Below, one piece after another: positions 28,315 to 36,804 of a stretch of 64,000 nucleotides of DNA (its first letter is position 1; every line of letters begins with the position of its first letter). Source of the DNA: Polynucleobacter paneuropaeus (GTDB taxonomy: Bacteria; Pseudomonadota; Gammaproteobacteria; Burkholderiales; Burkholderiaceae); the NCBI RefSeq assembly GCF_003261235.1, contig NZ_CP030085.1, positions 1,519,241-1,583,240 on the forward strand. The letters run 5' to 3'. The notes under the pieces were generated by a model. The model saw only the letters and a program-made list of their open reading frames with translations. It did no database searches and was not told the DNA's origin. A program made the position numbers and the translations under genes.

Positions 28315-29690
28315 TTTTTAAGACGTTCAGTCAATTCGACTGCCTTACCCAAATAGGATGCCGGAGTCATTTCTAATAAGCGTGCTTTTGCATCTTCAGG
28401 AATCTTCAATCCTTTGATGAAAGCCTGCAGATCAGCTTGATTGATCCCTTTGCCACGAGTCAGTTCTTTTAACTGCTCATAAGGGTTTTCAATACCGTAA
28501 CGGCGCATCACTGTTTGGACTGGTTCAGCAAGTACTTCCCAGCAAGCATCCAAATCAGCCGCGATGGCGGCATGATTGACTTCAAGCTTACTCAGACCTC
28601 GCAAAGCACTGTCGTATGCCAAAAGACTATGGCCAAAAGCCGGCCCTAGATTACGTAAAACAGTAGAGTCTGTCAGATCACGCTGCCAACGAGAGATGGG
28701 TAACTTTTCTGCAAGATGGCGCAATAGTGCATTAGCAACCCCTAAATTACCTTCTGAGTTTTCAAAGTCAATTGGGTTGACTTTATGCGGCATGGTTGAC
28801 GAACCAATCTCGCCTGCTTTAGTACGTTGTTTGAAATATCCAACAGAAATATATGCCCAGAAATCGCGATCCATATCCAGTAAAATCGTATTCGCGCGCG
28901 CAATAGCATCAAAGAGCTCAGCCATACCATCGTGTGGCTCAATTTGAATTGTGTAGGGGTTGAAGGTCAAACCCAAACGCTTTTCAACCACATTGCGCGA
29001 GAAGTCTTCCCAATCGAAATCAGGGTAAGCAGAAAGATGTGCGTTGTAATTACCCACTGCACCGTTCATCTTGCCCATCAAAGGGACTTCAGCAATATTA
29101 GCAATCGCACGCTCTAAACGCTTTGCAATATTCGCAAGCTCTTTACCCAAAGTGCTTGGCGAAGCTGGCTGGCCATGAGTGCGGGAGAGTAAAGGCACTT
29201 TGGCATGCTCGATTGCCAAATCAGTTAACACGGAAAGTATTTTTTTGAGTTGTGGCAACAGCACTTCATCACGTGCACCGCGCAACATCAAACCATGTGA
29301 TGTGTTGTTGATATCTTCAGAAGTACAAGCAAAGTGAATAAATTCACTGGCTTTCAATAAATCAGGATGGCCTGCAACTTTCTCTTTCAGGAAGTACTCA
29401 ACCGCTTTGACATCATGATTGGTAACGGCTTCGATCTCTTTAATCCGCTGCGCATCTGCGTCAGAGAAATTCTTTGGAAGGGAGAGCAAGAATTCAGAAT
29501 CGGCTGCACTGATTTTAGGAACGTCTGGCAAGCCAGCGGATGCAAGCGCTAATAGCCAATGAATTTCAACAAAGACACGCTGACGCATAAAGGCTGACTC
29601 AGAAAGCCAGGGGCGTAAAGCATCGAGTTTTCCGGCGTAACGCCCATCTAAAGGGGAAAGCGCATTGAGAGTTGAAAGCGGCTGGCTCAC
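28311..29690 (-). CDS. purB: adenylosuccinate lyase
   Basis: PurB splits SAICAR and adenylosuccinate, releasing fumarate, in purine synthesis. The 459-residue member of the aspartase/fumarase superfamily has the signature GSSTMPHKVNPIDFENSEGN, the catalytic-His stretch TSEDINNTSHGLM and SRTHGQPASPSTLGKE. A GTG start with AAGG upstream is used (MSQPLSTLNALSPLDGRY). waaA overlaps the stop codon. Confidence 0.96.
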   Translation of the reverse strand: MSQPLSTLNALSPLDGRYAGKLDALRPWLSESAFMRQRVFVEIHWLLALASAGLPDVPKISAADSEFLLSLPKNFSDADAQRIKEIEAVTNHDVKAVEYFLKEKVAGHPDLLKASEFIHFACTSEDINNTSHGLMLRGARDEVLLPQLKKILSVLTDLAIEHAKVPLLSRTHGQPASPSTLGKELANIAKRLERAIANIAEVPLMGKMNGAVGNYNAHLSAYPDFDWEDFSRNVVEKRLGLTFNPYTIQIEPHDGMAELFDAIARANTILLDMDRDFWAYISVGYFKQRTKAGEIGSSTMPHKVNPIDFENSEGNLGVANALLRHLAEKLPISRWQRDLTDSTVLRNLGPAFGHSLLAYDSALRGLSKLEVNHAAIAADLDACWEVLAEPVQTVMRRYGIENPYEQLKELTRGKGINQADLQAFIKGLKIPEDAKARLLEMTPASYLGKAVELTERLKK

Positions 29691-29742
29691 GAATATTGCC
29701 TTTTTAAGAAATAGGTCAACAAAGTCTAATTTTAATGCGTTC

Positions 29743-29770
29743 TTGACTCTGCCCCAGCCACTACTATCTA
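29743..29770 (+). promoter_or_regulatory. candidate promoter of the glutathione transferase gene
   Basis: TTGACT (29743-29748) and TATCTA (29765-29770) are separated by 16 bases; a second -10-like hexamer, TATACT, lies at 29773-29778. Either would give a very short leader before the ATG at 29787. Confidence 0.4.
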
Positions 29771-29786
29771 GCTATACTTGGAACCT

Positions 29787-30401
29787 ATGAAAATTATCGG
29801 ATCACTCACCAGCCCCTATGTACGCAAGGTACGCATCGTTTTTTTAGAGAAAAAGCTCGAAGCAGCCCTAGAACTTGAAAATGTCTGGGATGCCAAGACC
29901 AAAATAGGCTCGTTGAACCCTCTGGGCAAGGTTCCTTGCCTGATTTTGGATGATGGCGAGGCCATTTATGACTCCCGAGTCATTGTTGAATACGTCGATA
30001 CCTTAAGCCCCGTAGGCAAGCTCATCCCCACAGAAAGCCGAGAGCGGGCTACCGTCAAAACCTGGGAAGCCCTAGCAGACGGCATCATGGATGCTGGCAT
30101 TCTGGCTCGCTTAGAGGCGACCTGGCGGCCTGCAGAACAGCAAAGTCAGGCCTGGATTGAACGTCAAATGGGCAAGGTAGATGCCGCCCTCTCCCAGATG
30201 TCACAAGAGTTAGGTGAAAACGCCTGGTGCCATGGCAATCAAATGACTTTGGCGGATATCGCGGTAGGCTGCGCACTAGCTTGGCTCTTACTCCGCTTTC
30301 CCAAGCTGGAGTGGCAAACAAAATATGCCAATCTCGATGGCTTGTATCAAAAACTGATGCTGCGTTCATCCTTCATTGAAACAACACCACCAGCGGCTTA
30401 G
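29787..30401 (+). CDS. glutathione S-transferase family protein
   Basis: This 204-residue GST has an N-terminal thioredoxin-like domain (MKIIGSLTSPYVRKVRIVF), the cis-proline and substrate-binding region GKVPCLILDDGEAIYDSRVI, and an all-helical C-terminal domain containing the N-capping motif region MTLADIAVGCALAWL. It resembles the YibF-like bacterial group. The substrate is unknown. The ATG at 29787 is preferred to the TTG at 29778. It is a single gene, convergent with mnmA. Confidence 0.9.
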   Translation: MKIIGSLTSPYVRKVRIVFLEKKLEAALELENVWDAKTKIGSLNPLGKVPCLILDDGEAIYDSRVIVEYVDTLSPVGKLIPTESRERATVKTWEALADGIMDAGILARLEATWRPAEQQSQAWIERQMGKVDAALSQMSQELGENAWCHGNQMTLADIAVGCALAWLLLRFPKLEWQTKYANLDGLYQKLMLRSSFIETTPPAA

Positions 30402-30422
30402 TTCTCTGAGTAATCTTGGATA

Positions 30423-31538
30423 CTAGGTGGTAATAATTCCGCCGCCTAGACAAATCTCACCGTCATACAACACAGCTGATTGTCCCGGCGTAACTGCCCA
30501 TTGCGGCTCAGGAAATTGCAACTGAAAACTCTGATCGCCATTTTGACCAGTCTGTATTTCACAAGCTGAGTCAGTTTGACGATAGCGCGTCTTAGCGGAA
30601 AAATTTCCTGCCAAGGGCGCAGAGCCTGCAATCCAACTTGCATCCATTGCCGATAGTGCATTTGTTAATAACCAGGGATGTTCATGGCCTTGAGCAACAT
30701 ACAAAGTATTGTTTATAACGTCTTTACGTGCCACATACCAAGCGTCACCAGTACCGTCCTGACTGCCTCCCAGCCCAATTCCCTTGCGCTGGCCGAGGGT
30801 AAAGAAAGCTAAACCCATGTGCTCTCCAACCGTTTTTCCTTCAACTGTTTTGATAGGGCCCGGTGTGCGAGGCAGGTAACGATTCAGAAATTCGCGGAAG
30901 GGTCGCTCACCAATAAAGCAGATACCTGTCGAATCTTTCTTACGCGCGTTATGCAAACCAATCTCTTGTGCAATTTTGCGCACTTCTGTTTTCTCAATTT
31001 CCCCGAGAGGAAAAAGTACTTTCTCTAATTGTGATTGCGTGAGTCGATGCAAGAAATAACTTTGATCTTTACTTACATCAATTGCTTTGAGCAACTGCAC
31101 CCCACCTTCTTCTCGGCGAACGCGCGCGTAATGCCCAGTTGCAATGGCATCCGCACCTAAACTCATTGCATGATCAAGGAAAGCCTTAAATTTGATCTCC
31201 GCATTGCAGAGCACGTCTGGATTTGGCGTTCTACCAGCGGCGTATTCTCGTAAAAAATCAGCAAAAACCCGCTCACGGTACTCAGCAGCAAAATTGACCG
31301 CCTCGACATCAATCCCGATGAGGTCTGCAACCGAGACTACGTCCAACCAATCCTGGCGGGCCGAGCAATACTCATCGCTGTCATCGTCCTCCCAGTTCTT
31401 CATAAATAGGCCAATAACCTCATAGCCCTGCTGCTTGAGCATCCAGGCAGCCACTGAGGAATCAACGCCTCCAGACATCCCAATCACGACTTTTGAGGGC
31501 TTAAATGGAGTTTTAGAGGTTTTGATAGGAGAGATCAC
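30423..31538 (-). CDS. mnmA: tRNA 2-thiouridylase MnmA
   Basis: MnmA inserts sulfur at position 2 of the wobble uridine in tRNA Lys, Glu and Gln. The 371-residue protein has the PP-loop VVIGMSGGVDSSVAAWML, a first catalytic Cys in NPDVLCNAEIKF and a second in DSTGICFIGERPF. The start is a GTG without a clear ribosome-binding sequence; the N-terminal ~15 residues before VVIGMSGG are an extension. It is divergent from pntA1, with 194 bases between them. Confidence 0.95.
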   Translation of the reverse strand: MISPIKTSKTPFKPSKVVIGMSGGVDSSVAAWMLKQQGYEVIGLFMKNWEDDDSDEYCSARQDWLDVVSVADLIGIDVEAVNFAAEYRERVFADFLREYAAGRTPNPDVLCNAEIKFKAFLDHAMSLGADAIATGHYARVRREEGGVQLLKAIDVSKDQSYFLHRLTQSQLEKVLFPLGEIEKTEVRKIAQEIGLHNARKKDSTGICFIGERPFREFLNRYLPRTPGPIKTVEGKTVGEHMGLAFFTLGQRKGIGLGGSQDGTGDAWYVARKDVINNTLYVAQGHEHPWLLTNALSAMDASWIAGSAPLAGNFSAKTRYRQTDSACEIQTGQNGDQSFQLQFPEPQWAVTPGQSAVLYDGEICLGGGIITT

Positions 31539-31664
31539 AGAAGAATGGGGTTAACTCATGAAAAATGCGAAAATTCAATAAATGCTTTCTGCTTGTATTG
31601 TAAAAGTCTTAGGCTGCTTTCACCGAAAATGGCTCAAAACTGCGCATTCTGAGCAAGAAATCGT

Positions 31665-31688
31665 AAATAGGTGCAATTTGGCCTATTT
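31665..31688. repeat. inverted repeat upstream of pntA1
   Basis: Perfect 7-base arms AAATAGG (31665-31671) and CCTATTT (31682-31688) flank a 10-base spacer, 45 bases before the pntA1 ATG and overlapping AT-rich sequence where a -10 element would be expected. It could be an operator, but there is no independent support. Confidence 0.3.
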
Positions 31689-31732
31689 AATTAAAATAGA
31701 AGTTTTGAAAATACGCTTTTTGGAGACAAGTA

Positions 31733-32866
31733 ATGCGCATAGGGGTCCCGCTGGAAACGAAGGCTGGTGAAACAAGAGTTGCCGCCACACCAGAAACAGT
31801 TAAAAAACTCATTGGACAAGGTCATCAAGTCCTCATTCAAAAAGATGCTGGCCTGCAAGCAAGTCAACCCGATTCTGCTTATGTAGCCGTTGGAGCAACC
31901 ATTGGAAGCGCAGCGGATGCCTTTGCTTCTGAGCTTGTCTTAAAGGTCCGCGCTCCGCAAGCCAGCGAACTGTCACAGATCAAATCTGGCAGCGTCTTGA
32001 TTGGTATGCTGGAGCCGTTTGATAACAACAATATTGCTGCGATGGCAGCTCAAGGTATTACTGCCTTCTCACTCGAAGCCGCCCCAAGAACTACGCGTGC
32101 ACAAAGCATGGACGTACTGTCTTCGCAAGCAAACATTGCTGGATATAAAGCAGTGATGATTGCCGCTAATGAATATCAACGCTTTATGCCAATGTTGATG
32201 ACGGCTGCAGGTACGGTAAAGGCTGCGCGAGTACTCATTTTGGGTGCTGGTGTTGCTGGCTTGCAAGCAATTGCTACTGCCAAGCGTCTCGGCGCTGTTA
32301 TTGAAGCTTCGGATGTGCGCCCAGCTGCTAAAGAGCAAATTGAATCCCTTGGCGCCAAGTTTGTTGATGTTCCTTTTGAAACTGATGAAGAGCGGGAAAT
32401 TGCTAAGGGCGTAGGTGGCTACGCTCGCCCAATGCCTGAAAGCTGGATGAAGCGCCAAGCTGCCTTAGTAGCAGAGCGCGCACAACAAGCCGATATCGTC
32501 ATCACAACTGCTCTGATTCCTGGTCGTAAACCTCCAGTCCTGCTTAATAGCGATACTGTCGCCAATATGAAAGCCGGCTCAGTAGTAATCGATCTTGCAG
32601 CTGGCAAGGGTGATAACGGATCTGGTAACTGTCCGCTCACTCAGGCAGACAAAATTATTGATGTGAATGGCGTCAAGATCGTGGGTTACACCGATTTAGC
32701 CAGTATGGTTGGCGCTGATGCCTCAGCGCTCTATGCCCGCAACTTGCTGGACTTCTTAAAACTCATCATTGATAAAGAAGCCAAACTGGTTATACCTACT
32801 GATGATGACATTGTTGCCGCCTGCCTCATGTGTCGCGATGGTCAGGCTATTCGTAAAAACTCATAA
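31733..32866 (+). CDS. pntA: NAD(P) transhydrogenase alpha subunit 1 (NAD-binding domain I)
   Basis: This is domain I of the proton-translocating transhydrogenase, which reduces NADP+ with NADH using the proton gradient. The 377-residue protein starts MRIGVPLETKAGETRVA and has the alanine-dehydrogenase/PNT fold with the NAD-binding motif LILGAGVAGLQAIATAKRLG. A GGAG precedes the ATG by 8 bases. The alpha chain is split into two genes here, as in Rhodospirillum, rather than fused as in E. coli; this gene supplies only the soluble NAD domain. Confidence 0.94.
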   Translation: MRIGVPLETKAGETRVAATPETVKKLIGQGHQVLIQKDAGLQASQPDSAYVAVGATIGSAADAFASELVLKVRAPQASELSQIKSGSVLIGMLEPFDNNNIAAMAAQGITAFSLEAAPRTTRAQSMDVLSSQANIAGYKAVMIAANEYQRFMPMLMTAAGTVKAARVLILGAGVAGLQAIATAKRLGAVIEASDVRPAAKEQIESLGAKFVDVPFETDEEREIAKGVGGYARPMPESWMKRQAALVAERAQQADIVITTALIPGRKPPVLLNSDTVANMKAGSVVIDLAAGKGDNGSGNCPLTQADKIIDVNGVKIVGYTDLASMVGADASALYARNLLDFLKLIIDKEAKLVIPTDDDIVAACLMCRDGQAIRKNS

Positions 32867-32891
32867 TAAAAAATATTGCAAAGGAAATAAG

Positions 32892-33230
32892 ATGGATTAC
32901 GCTGCCATTCAAAGCATCCTGACTGTTCAGAACATCACCGTTTTTGTGCTCGCGATTTTTGTGGGCTATCACGTGGTTTGGAACGTCACTCCAGCATTGC
33001 ATACTCCTTTAATGGCCGTAACCAATGCGATCTCCGGAATTATTATTGTTGGTGCACTGCTTCAAACTGAAGTCATTAACGGCGAAGCTATTACCTTTAC
33101 TAGCGTGATTGGTGCAGTAGCTGTTTTCTTGGCCTCGATCAATATTTTTGGCGGCTTCATGGTGACCCGTCGCATGCTTGAAATGTTCAAGAAAAAAGCA
33201 CCCAAAGCTGAAGCAGCCACCAGCAAGTAA
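32892..33230 (+). CDS. NAD(P) transhydrogenase alpha subunit 2 (membrane part)
   Basis: This 112-residue membrane protein forms part of domain II of transhydrogenase. Helices are seen around ITVFVLAIFVGYHVVW, MAVTNAISGIIIVGALL and FTSVIGAVAVFLASINIFGGF, followed by a basic cytoplasmic tail. The correct start is ATG 32892, preceded by AAGGAAATAAG, 25 bases after pntA1; longer open frames upstream overlap pntA1 and are not real. pntB follows. Confidence 0.92.
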   Translation: MDYAAIQSILTVQNITVFVLAIFVGYHVVWNVTPALHTPLMAVTNAISGIIIVGALLQTEVINGEAITFTSVIGAVAVFLASINIFGGFMVTRRMLEMFKKKAPKAEAATSK

Positions 33231-33268
33231 AAGAAAAACAGAAAAAAGATTCCATAGAGACCATACTC

Positions 33269-34636
33269 ATGTCAAACCTTACCGCTATCTCCTACCTCAT
33301 TTCATCAGTGCTATTTATTCTGGCACTAAGAGGTCTATCTTCACCGACCACATCGCGCCAGGGCAACACCTTCGGCATGATTGGAATGTTGCTTGCAGTG
33401 ATTACCACCTTCTTTGTGGCTGATTTTAAGCCAGCCTTCTCATTGATTGCTGGTGCAATTGTTGCTGGCGCCATCATTGGCACTTTAGCTGCTAAACGCG
33501 TTCAGATGACCAAGATGCCAGAGCTAGTTGCTCTCATGCACTCTTTTGTTGGACTCTCAGCCGTCTTGATTGCAGTAGCGGCTGTATTTAATCCAGCGCA
33601 TGAGCATACTGGCGCACAAAAGATTGAGCTATTTATTGGCGCCTTCATTGGAGCGATTACTTTCACGGCATCTATTATTGCTTTCGGCAAATTGTCTGGA
33701 AAAGTCAGTGGCAAGCCCGTTAGCTTTTCTGGCCAGCACTTACTGAACTTGATTCTGGCACTTGCCATGATTGGAAGTGGAGTCGCATATTACATGGCTG
33801 ATAGCCACGCTGCCTTTATGGCAATGTGCGCAATTGCACTAGTTCTTGGTGTGACCTTAATCATTCCAATTGGTGGTGCGGATATGCCAGTAGTAGTCTC
33901 AATGCTCAATAGCTACTCCGGATGGGCTGCAGCAGGGATTGGTTTTACGCTCAACAATCCTGTATTGATTATTGCTGGCGCTTGCGTAGGCTCTTCTGGT
34001 GCAATTCTTTCTTACATTATGTGTAAGGCTATGAATCGCTCAATCCTTGCTGTATTGCTTGGTGGTTTTGGTGCTGAAGCTGGTGCTGGAGGTGGCGATG
34101 ATGGTAGTCCGAAGAATTACAAAACAGGCTCGCCAGAAGATGCAGCTTTCCTTATGGAAAATGCTGATACCGTCATTATTGTTCCCGGCTATGGATTAGC
34201 GGTGGCACGAGCACAGCATGCTCTGAAAGAACTAACTGAGAAACTTACCCATCATGGTGTTACCGTGAAATATGCAATTCATCCAGTTGCTGGCCGTATG
34301 CCTGGTCATATGAACGTTCTCCTAGCTGAGGCCGAAGTGCCTTATGACCAGGTATTTGAGATGGAAGATATCAATAGCGACTTTGGTCAAGCTGACGTTG
34401 TCCTGGTTCTTGGCGCGAACGACGTTGTAAATCCTGCAGCAAGAACCCCTGGTAGTCCAATCTTTGGCATGCCTATCTTGGAAGCGTTCAAAGCTAAGAC
34501 GATCATCGTCAATAAGCGCTCGATGGCTGCTGGTTATGCGGGCCTAGATAACGAACTCTTCTACATGGATAAAACCATGATGGTCTTCGGTGATGCGAAG
34601 AAGGTAGTTGAAGAGATGGTTAAGACTGTTAGTTAG
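33269..34636 (+). CDS. pntB: NAD(P) transhydrogenase beta subunit
   Basis: PntB carries the remaining membrane helices of domain II and the NADP-binding domain III. The 455-residue protein has multiple helices in the first ~270 residues (for instance MPELVALMHSFVGLSAVL) and a C-terminal domain with VPGYGLAVARAQHAL and HPVAGRMPGHMNVLLAEA, both typical of domain III. With the two preceding genes it completes the enzyme. No terminator was seen; beyond it the base composition drops sharply into the AT-rich block. Confidence 0.96.
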   Translation: MSNLTAISYLISSVLFILALRGLSSPTTSRQGNTFGMIGMLLAVITTFFVADFKPAFSLIAGAIVAGAIIGTLAAKRVQMTKMPELVALMHSFVGLSAVLIAVAAVFNPAHEHTGAQKIELFIGAFIGAITFTASIIAFGKLSGKVSGKPVSFSGQHLLNLILALAMIGSGVAYYMADSHAAFMAMCAIALVLGVTLIIPIGGADMPVVVSMLNSYSGWAAAGIGFTLNNPVLIIAGACVGSSGAILSYIMCKAMNRSILAVLLGGFGAEAGAGGGDDGSPKNYKTGSPEDAAFLMENADTVIIVPGYGLAVARAQHALKELTEKLTHHGVTVKYAIHPVAGRMPGHMNVLLAEAEVPYDQVFEMEDINSDFGQADVVLVLGANDVVNPAARTPGSPIFGMPILEAFKAKTIIVNKRSMAAGYAGLDNELFYMDKTMMVFGDAKKVVEEMVKTVS

Positions 34637-35195
34637 AACTCATATAGGTCCATAAAGAATACAAATAGAGTTTTCTAAAAACAAATACGAGGACTAAATT
34701 AATCTTGTGAATCTGTATCAACAAAAGATTTAATCGTGAGATCCAATGATGCCAAACACCTATTCTTTTAAATTTTTATTTATTGACTTTTTTGATATAT
34801 CAGCTCTTGACGATTTTAGTGAATTATTTTCCGGTGCCCTCACCAAAATCTACGATTTTTAAAGATTCATAACGATTAATATTCGTTGCAACGATAACAG
34901 GCAGAAGATGATGTCCATTGAACTGAGACTCAAGAATAACTGGAGTGACATTATTGAGATAAATACGAAGCTCGCGTTGTTGCACGTCTACATTATCATT
35001 TGATTTTAGCTCACTGCGGTATGTACTTTTAACTGAAATCCAATTTTCATGAAATCCAGAGAATACTAATTTATTCATTTTTTTAGATTGACATCACTAT
35101 CAATGATCTTGAGGTAAGAGAATTAATAGTTTTTGCTCATGAATAGCTAGACTCATCTAACCTAAAAAAAATTTATCATTTAGGAATTTAAACTT
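34637..35195. other. AT-rich non-core stretch between pntB and the methyltransferase gene
   Basis: Apart from the broken reading frame at 34824-35078 nothing functional was recognised. The composition changes abruptly after pntB. A TTGACA at 35088-35093 has no -10 element at a suitable distance. The part 34637-34823 has stops in all frames and could be the decayed downstream part of the remnant gene. Confidence 0.5.
34824..35078 (-). pseudogene. truncated N-terminus of a TIGR04325-like methyltransferase
   Basis: An 84-codon frame starts MNKLVFSGFHENW and ends at IVDFGEGTGK followed by a stop. The pattern (F-G-x-x-SW-like start, then a PLL-like hydrophobic run, then a glycine-rich SAM motif I of DFGGGLG type) resembles the first third of TIGR04325-family putative methyltransferases of polysaccharide loci. 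The frame stops immediately after motif I, where about 180 further residues would be expected, and none of the downstream frames continues the fold. It is therefore probably a gene fragment; a genuine small protein cannot be excluded. Confidence 0.5.
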
Positions 35196-35897
35196 ATGAA
35201 TACAGCAGAAAGAATTAACGAAATAGCCTCTAAAATTAGCCTGCAGTCATACCTTGAAATAGGTGTCCAAGAGGGCATTACTTTTAACAAAATACACAAG
35301 ATACCCTATAAGGTTGCCGTTGATCCTGTTTTTAGACTCGAATATAAAAAATATGAATCCGAAAATGTTAAGTTTTTCGAGACCACCTCAGATATTTTTT
35401 TTCAAACTAATGAAATAAAATTTGATATCATTTTTTTAGACGGCCTACATGAATTTAAGCAAACACTTAGAGATTTTATTAATGCCCTTGAATTTTCTCA
35501 TGAAAAAACTATCATTATCATCGATGATGTTTATCCAAATGATATCTATAGCTCATTAGTTGGCAAAAATCTTGACAGCGATTATTGCTACTCCCTGAGA
35601 TCTCATTTTCATCCGGAAAGTAGAGATGGAAGATGGCACGGTGACGTGTACAAAGTCATCGCTTTTATCCATGATTTTTACCCCAATATTACTATGCAAA
35701 CTATTAGTGATAACTATGGCAACCCCCAAACAATCTGTTACAAAAAGTATCGATCGAACCATAAGCCTCAATTCAATTCACTAGAGGCAATTGAGAGATT
35801 AACGTATTTTGATTTGATTGAAGATACACGCTTTTACTGTGTTACAACCGAAGAGGATGCTTTAGCTAATGCGATTAAATATCTTAAATCTTTCTAA
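35196..35897 (+). CDS. class I SAM-dependent methyltransferase (Methyltransf_24-like)
   Basis: This 233-residue protein begins with a motif I-like segment, SYLEIGVQEGITFNKI, at residues ~17-32, has an acidic strand-2 region (VAVDPVF) and a motif of strand 4-5 type, FDIIFLDGLHEFKQTLRDF, then IIIIDDVYPND. That is the usual layout of small Methyltransf_24 proteins found in surface-polysaccharide clusters. The acceptor is unknown. The start has AGGA 9 bases upstream. The coding strand is very AT-rich (15 G or C in the 60 bases from 35401), unlike the core genes. The next gene follows after 27 bases. Confidence 0.75.
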   Translation: MNTAERINEIASKISLQSYLEIGVQEGITFNKIHKIPYKVAVDPVFRLEYKKYESENVKFFETTSDIFFQTNEIKFDIIFLDGLHEFKQTLRDFINALEFSHEKTIIIIDDVYPNDIYSSLVGKNLDSDYCYSLRSHFHPESRDGRWHGDVYKVIAFIHDFYPNITMQTISDNYGNPQTICYKKYRSNHKPQFNSLEAIERLTYFDLIEDTRFYCVTTEEDALANAIKYLKSF

Positions 35898-35924
35898 CTC
35901 TATTTTTTATAGGGAGAGCATCAA

Positions 35925-36740
35925 TTGGAAAACTTAGTTCAAATTATCTGCGGTGCTGGTGGTCAAGAAACAATTGAGGAGTGCGCAAGAGTTCCCGAAA
36001 GTTTAGGAGCTACCATTATTGTTGTTTATGGCTTATGGCCTCAATATGATTATCCAAATGGCGATATAAACTTTGCACAAACAAGTAATCTAGTTGAACC
36101 AACATTTAATATTGATGACGTAGAATCTATTGCTAGAAAAAGAGGGTGGCATTACTTAAGAATGAATAAGTTTGCATTTAATGGTGAGCAATATAATTTA
36201 GCTTTGGACTATATTCAGCAAAAGAGAATCAAGTGTGATCATATTTGGTTTACAGACTCTGATGAGTGCATTGATCCTGAGCATTTAAAACCTCTACTTG
36301 ATTTCATTTTGCTGTGCAAGTCTCAAGGACTACAGCAGGTCAGATTTGATATTAATGTTGAGATACTTCCTGAATGGAAATATATCGTGACTGGTCCAAT
36401 TTGGCATGGTAACCGTGGTATCTTATGGGGCGATGCTCTCAAAGTTACAAGAGAAATAAATTTTGATGGAAATTATAATTTTACTAGTGATGTAAAATTC
36501 GGGATCACAACGGTGCCATTATTTCATTTGCACCACTTTCGAAGGAATTGCGCTCAACGGATTCGCAATGGATTTTGGTTTGGAGGTGGAAAAAGTTACT
36601 CAATCTCAGAAGCAGATTTTTTACCCAATACCACGCATATAAATTATCTAAAAAATAAGTTCAAAAATGGCTTCTATAAAAATTTGTTTGAAATTGATTC
36701 GTATTTGGGTCCATCTATATTCTCAGCTGAGCGAAATTAG
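35925..36740 (+). CDS. putative glycosyltransferase (GT2-like)
   Basis: This 271-residue protein has no confident family match by eye. It has an N-terminal VQIICGAGGQETIEE segment, and at residues ~105-115 HIWFTDSDECIDPEHL, which looks like the DxD metal/nucleotide-sugar motif region of GT-A glycosyltransferases. FHLHHFRRN near residue 202 could be the C-terminal acceptor region. The start codon is TTG, with AGGGAG about 10 bases upstream; there is no ATG nearby. It follows the methyltransferase gene and shares its AT-rich composition. Function is inferred from the DSDE motif and neighbours only. Confidence 0.5.
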   Translation: MENLVQIICGAGGQETIEECARVPESLGATIIVVYGLWPQYDYPNGDINFAQTSNLVEPTFNIDDVESIARKRGWHYLRMNKFAFNGEQYNLALDYIQQKRIKCDHIWFTDSDECIDPEHLKPLLDFILLCKSQGLQQVRFDINVEILPEWKYIVTGPIWHGNRGILWGDALKVTREINFDGNYNFTSDVKFGITTVPLFHLHHFRRNCAQRIRNGFWFGGGKSYSISEADFLPNTTHINYLKNKFKNGFYKNLFEIDSYLGPSIFSAERN

Positions 36741-36804
36741 TGCGTGCTCAATTGAACTTAACCGCAAAAATTCATAAATCATTTATTAAGTAAAAAAGTT
36801 AGAC

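Noticed and set aside
32769..32891. Upstream extension of the second transhydrogenase alpha gene
   Set aside because: It overlaps pntA1 out of frame and lacks family-like residues; the ATG at 32892 has a good ribosome-binding sequence.
34637..34823. Continuation of the truncated methyltransferase by frameshift
   Set aside because: All three minus-strand frames were read; none gives recognisable later motifs of the family.
35088..35093. TTGACA as promoter of the methyltransferase gene
   Set aside because: No -10-like hexamer lies 16-19 bases downstream; a single consensus -35 in AT-rich DNA is expected by chance.
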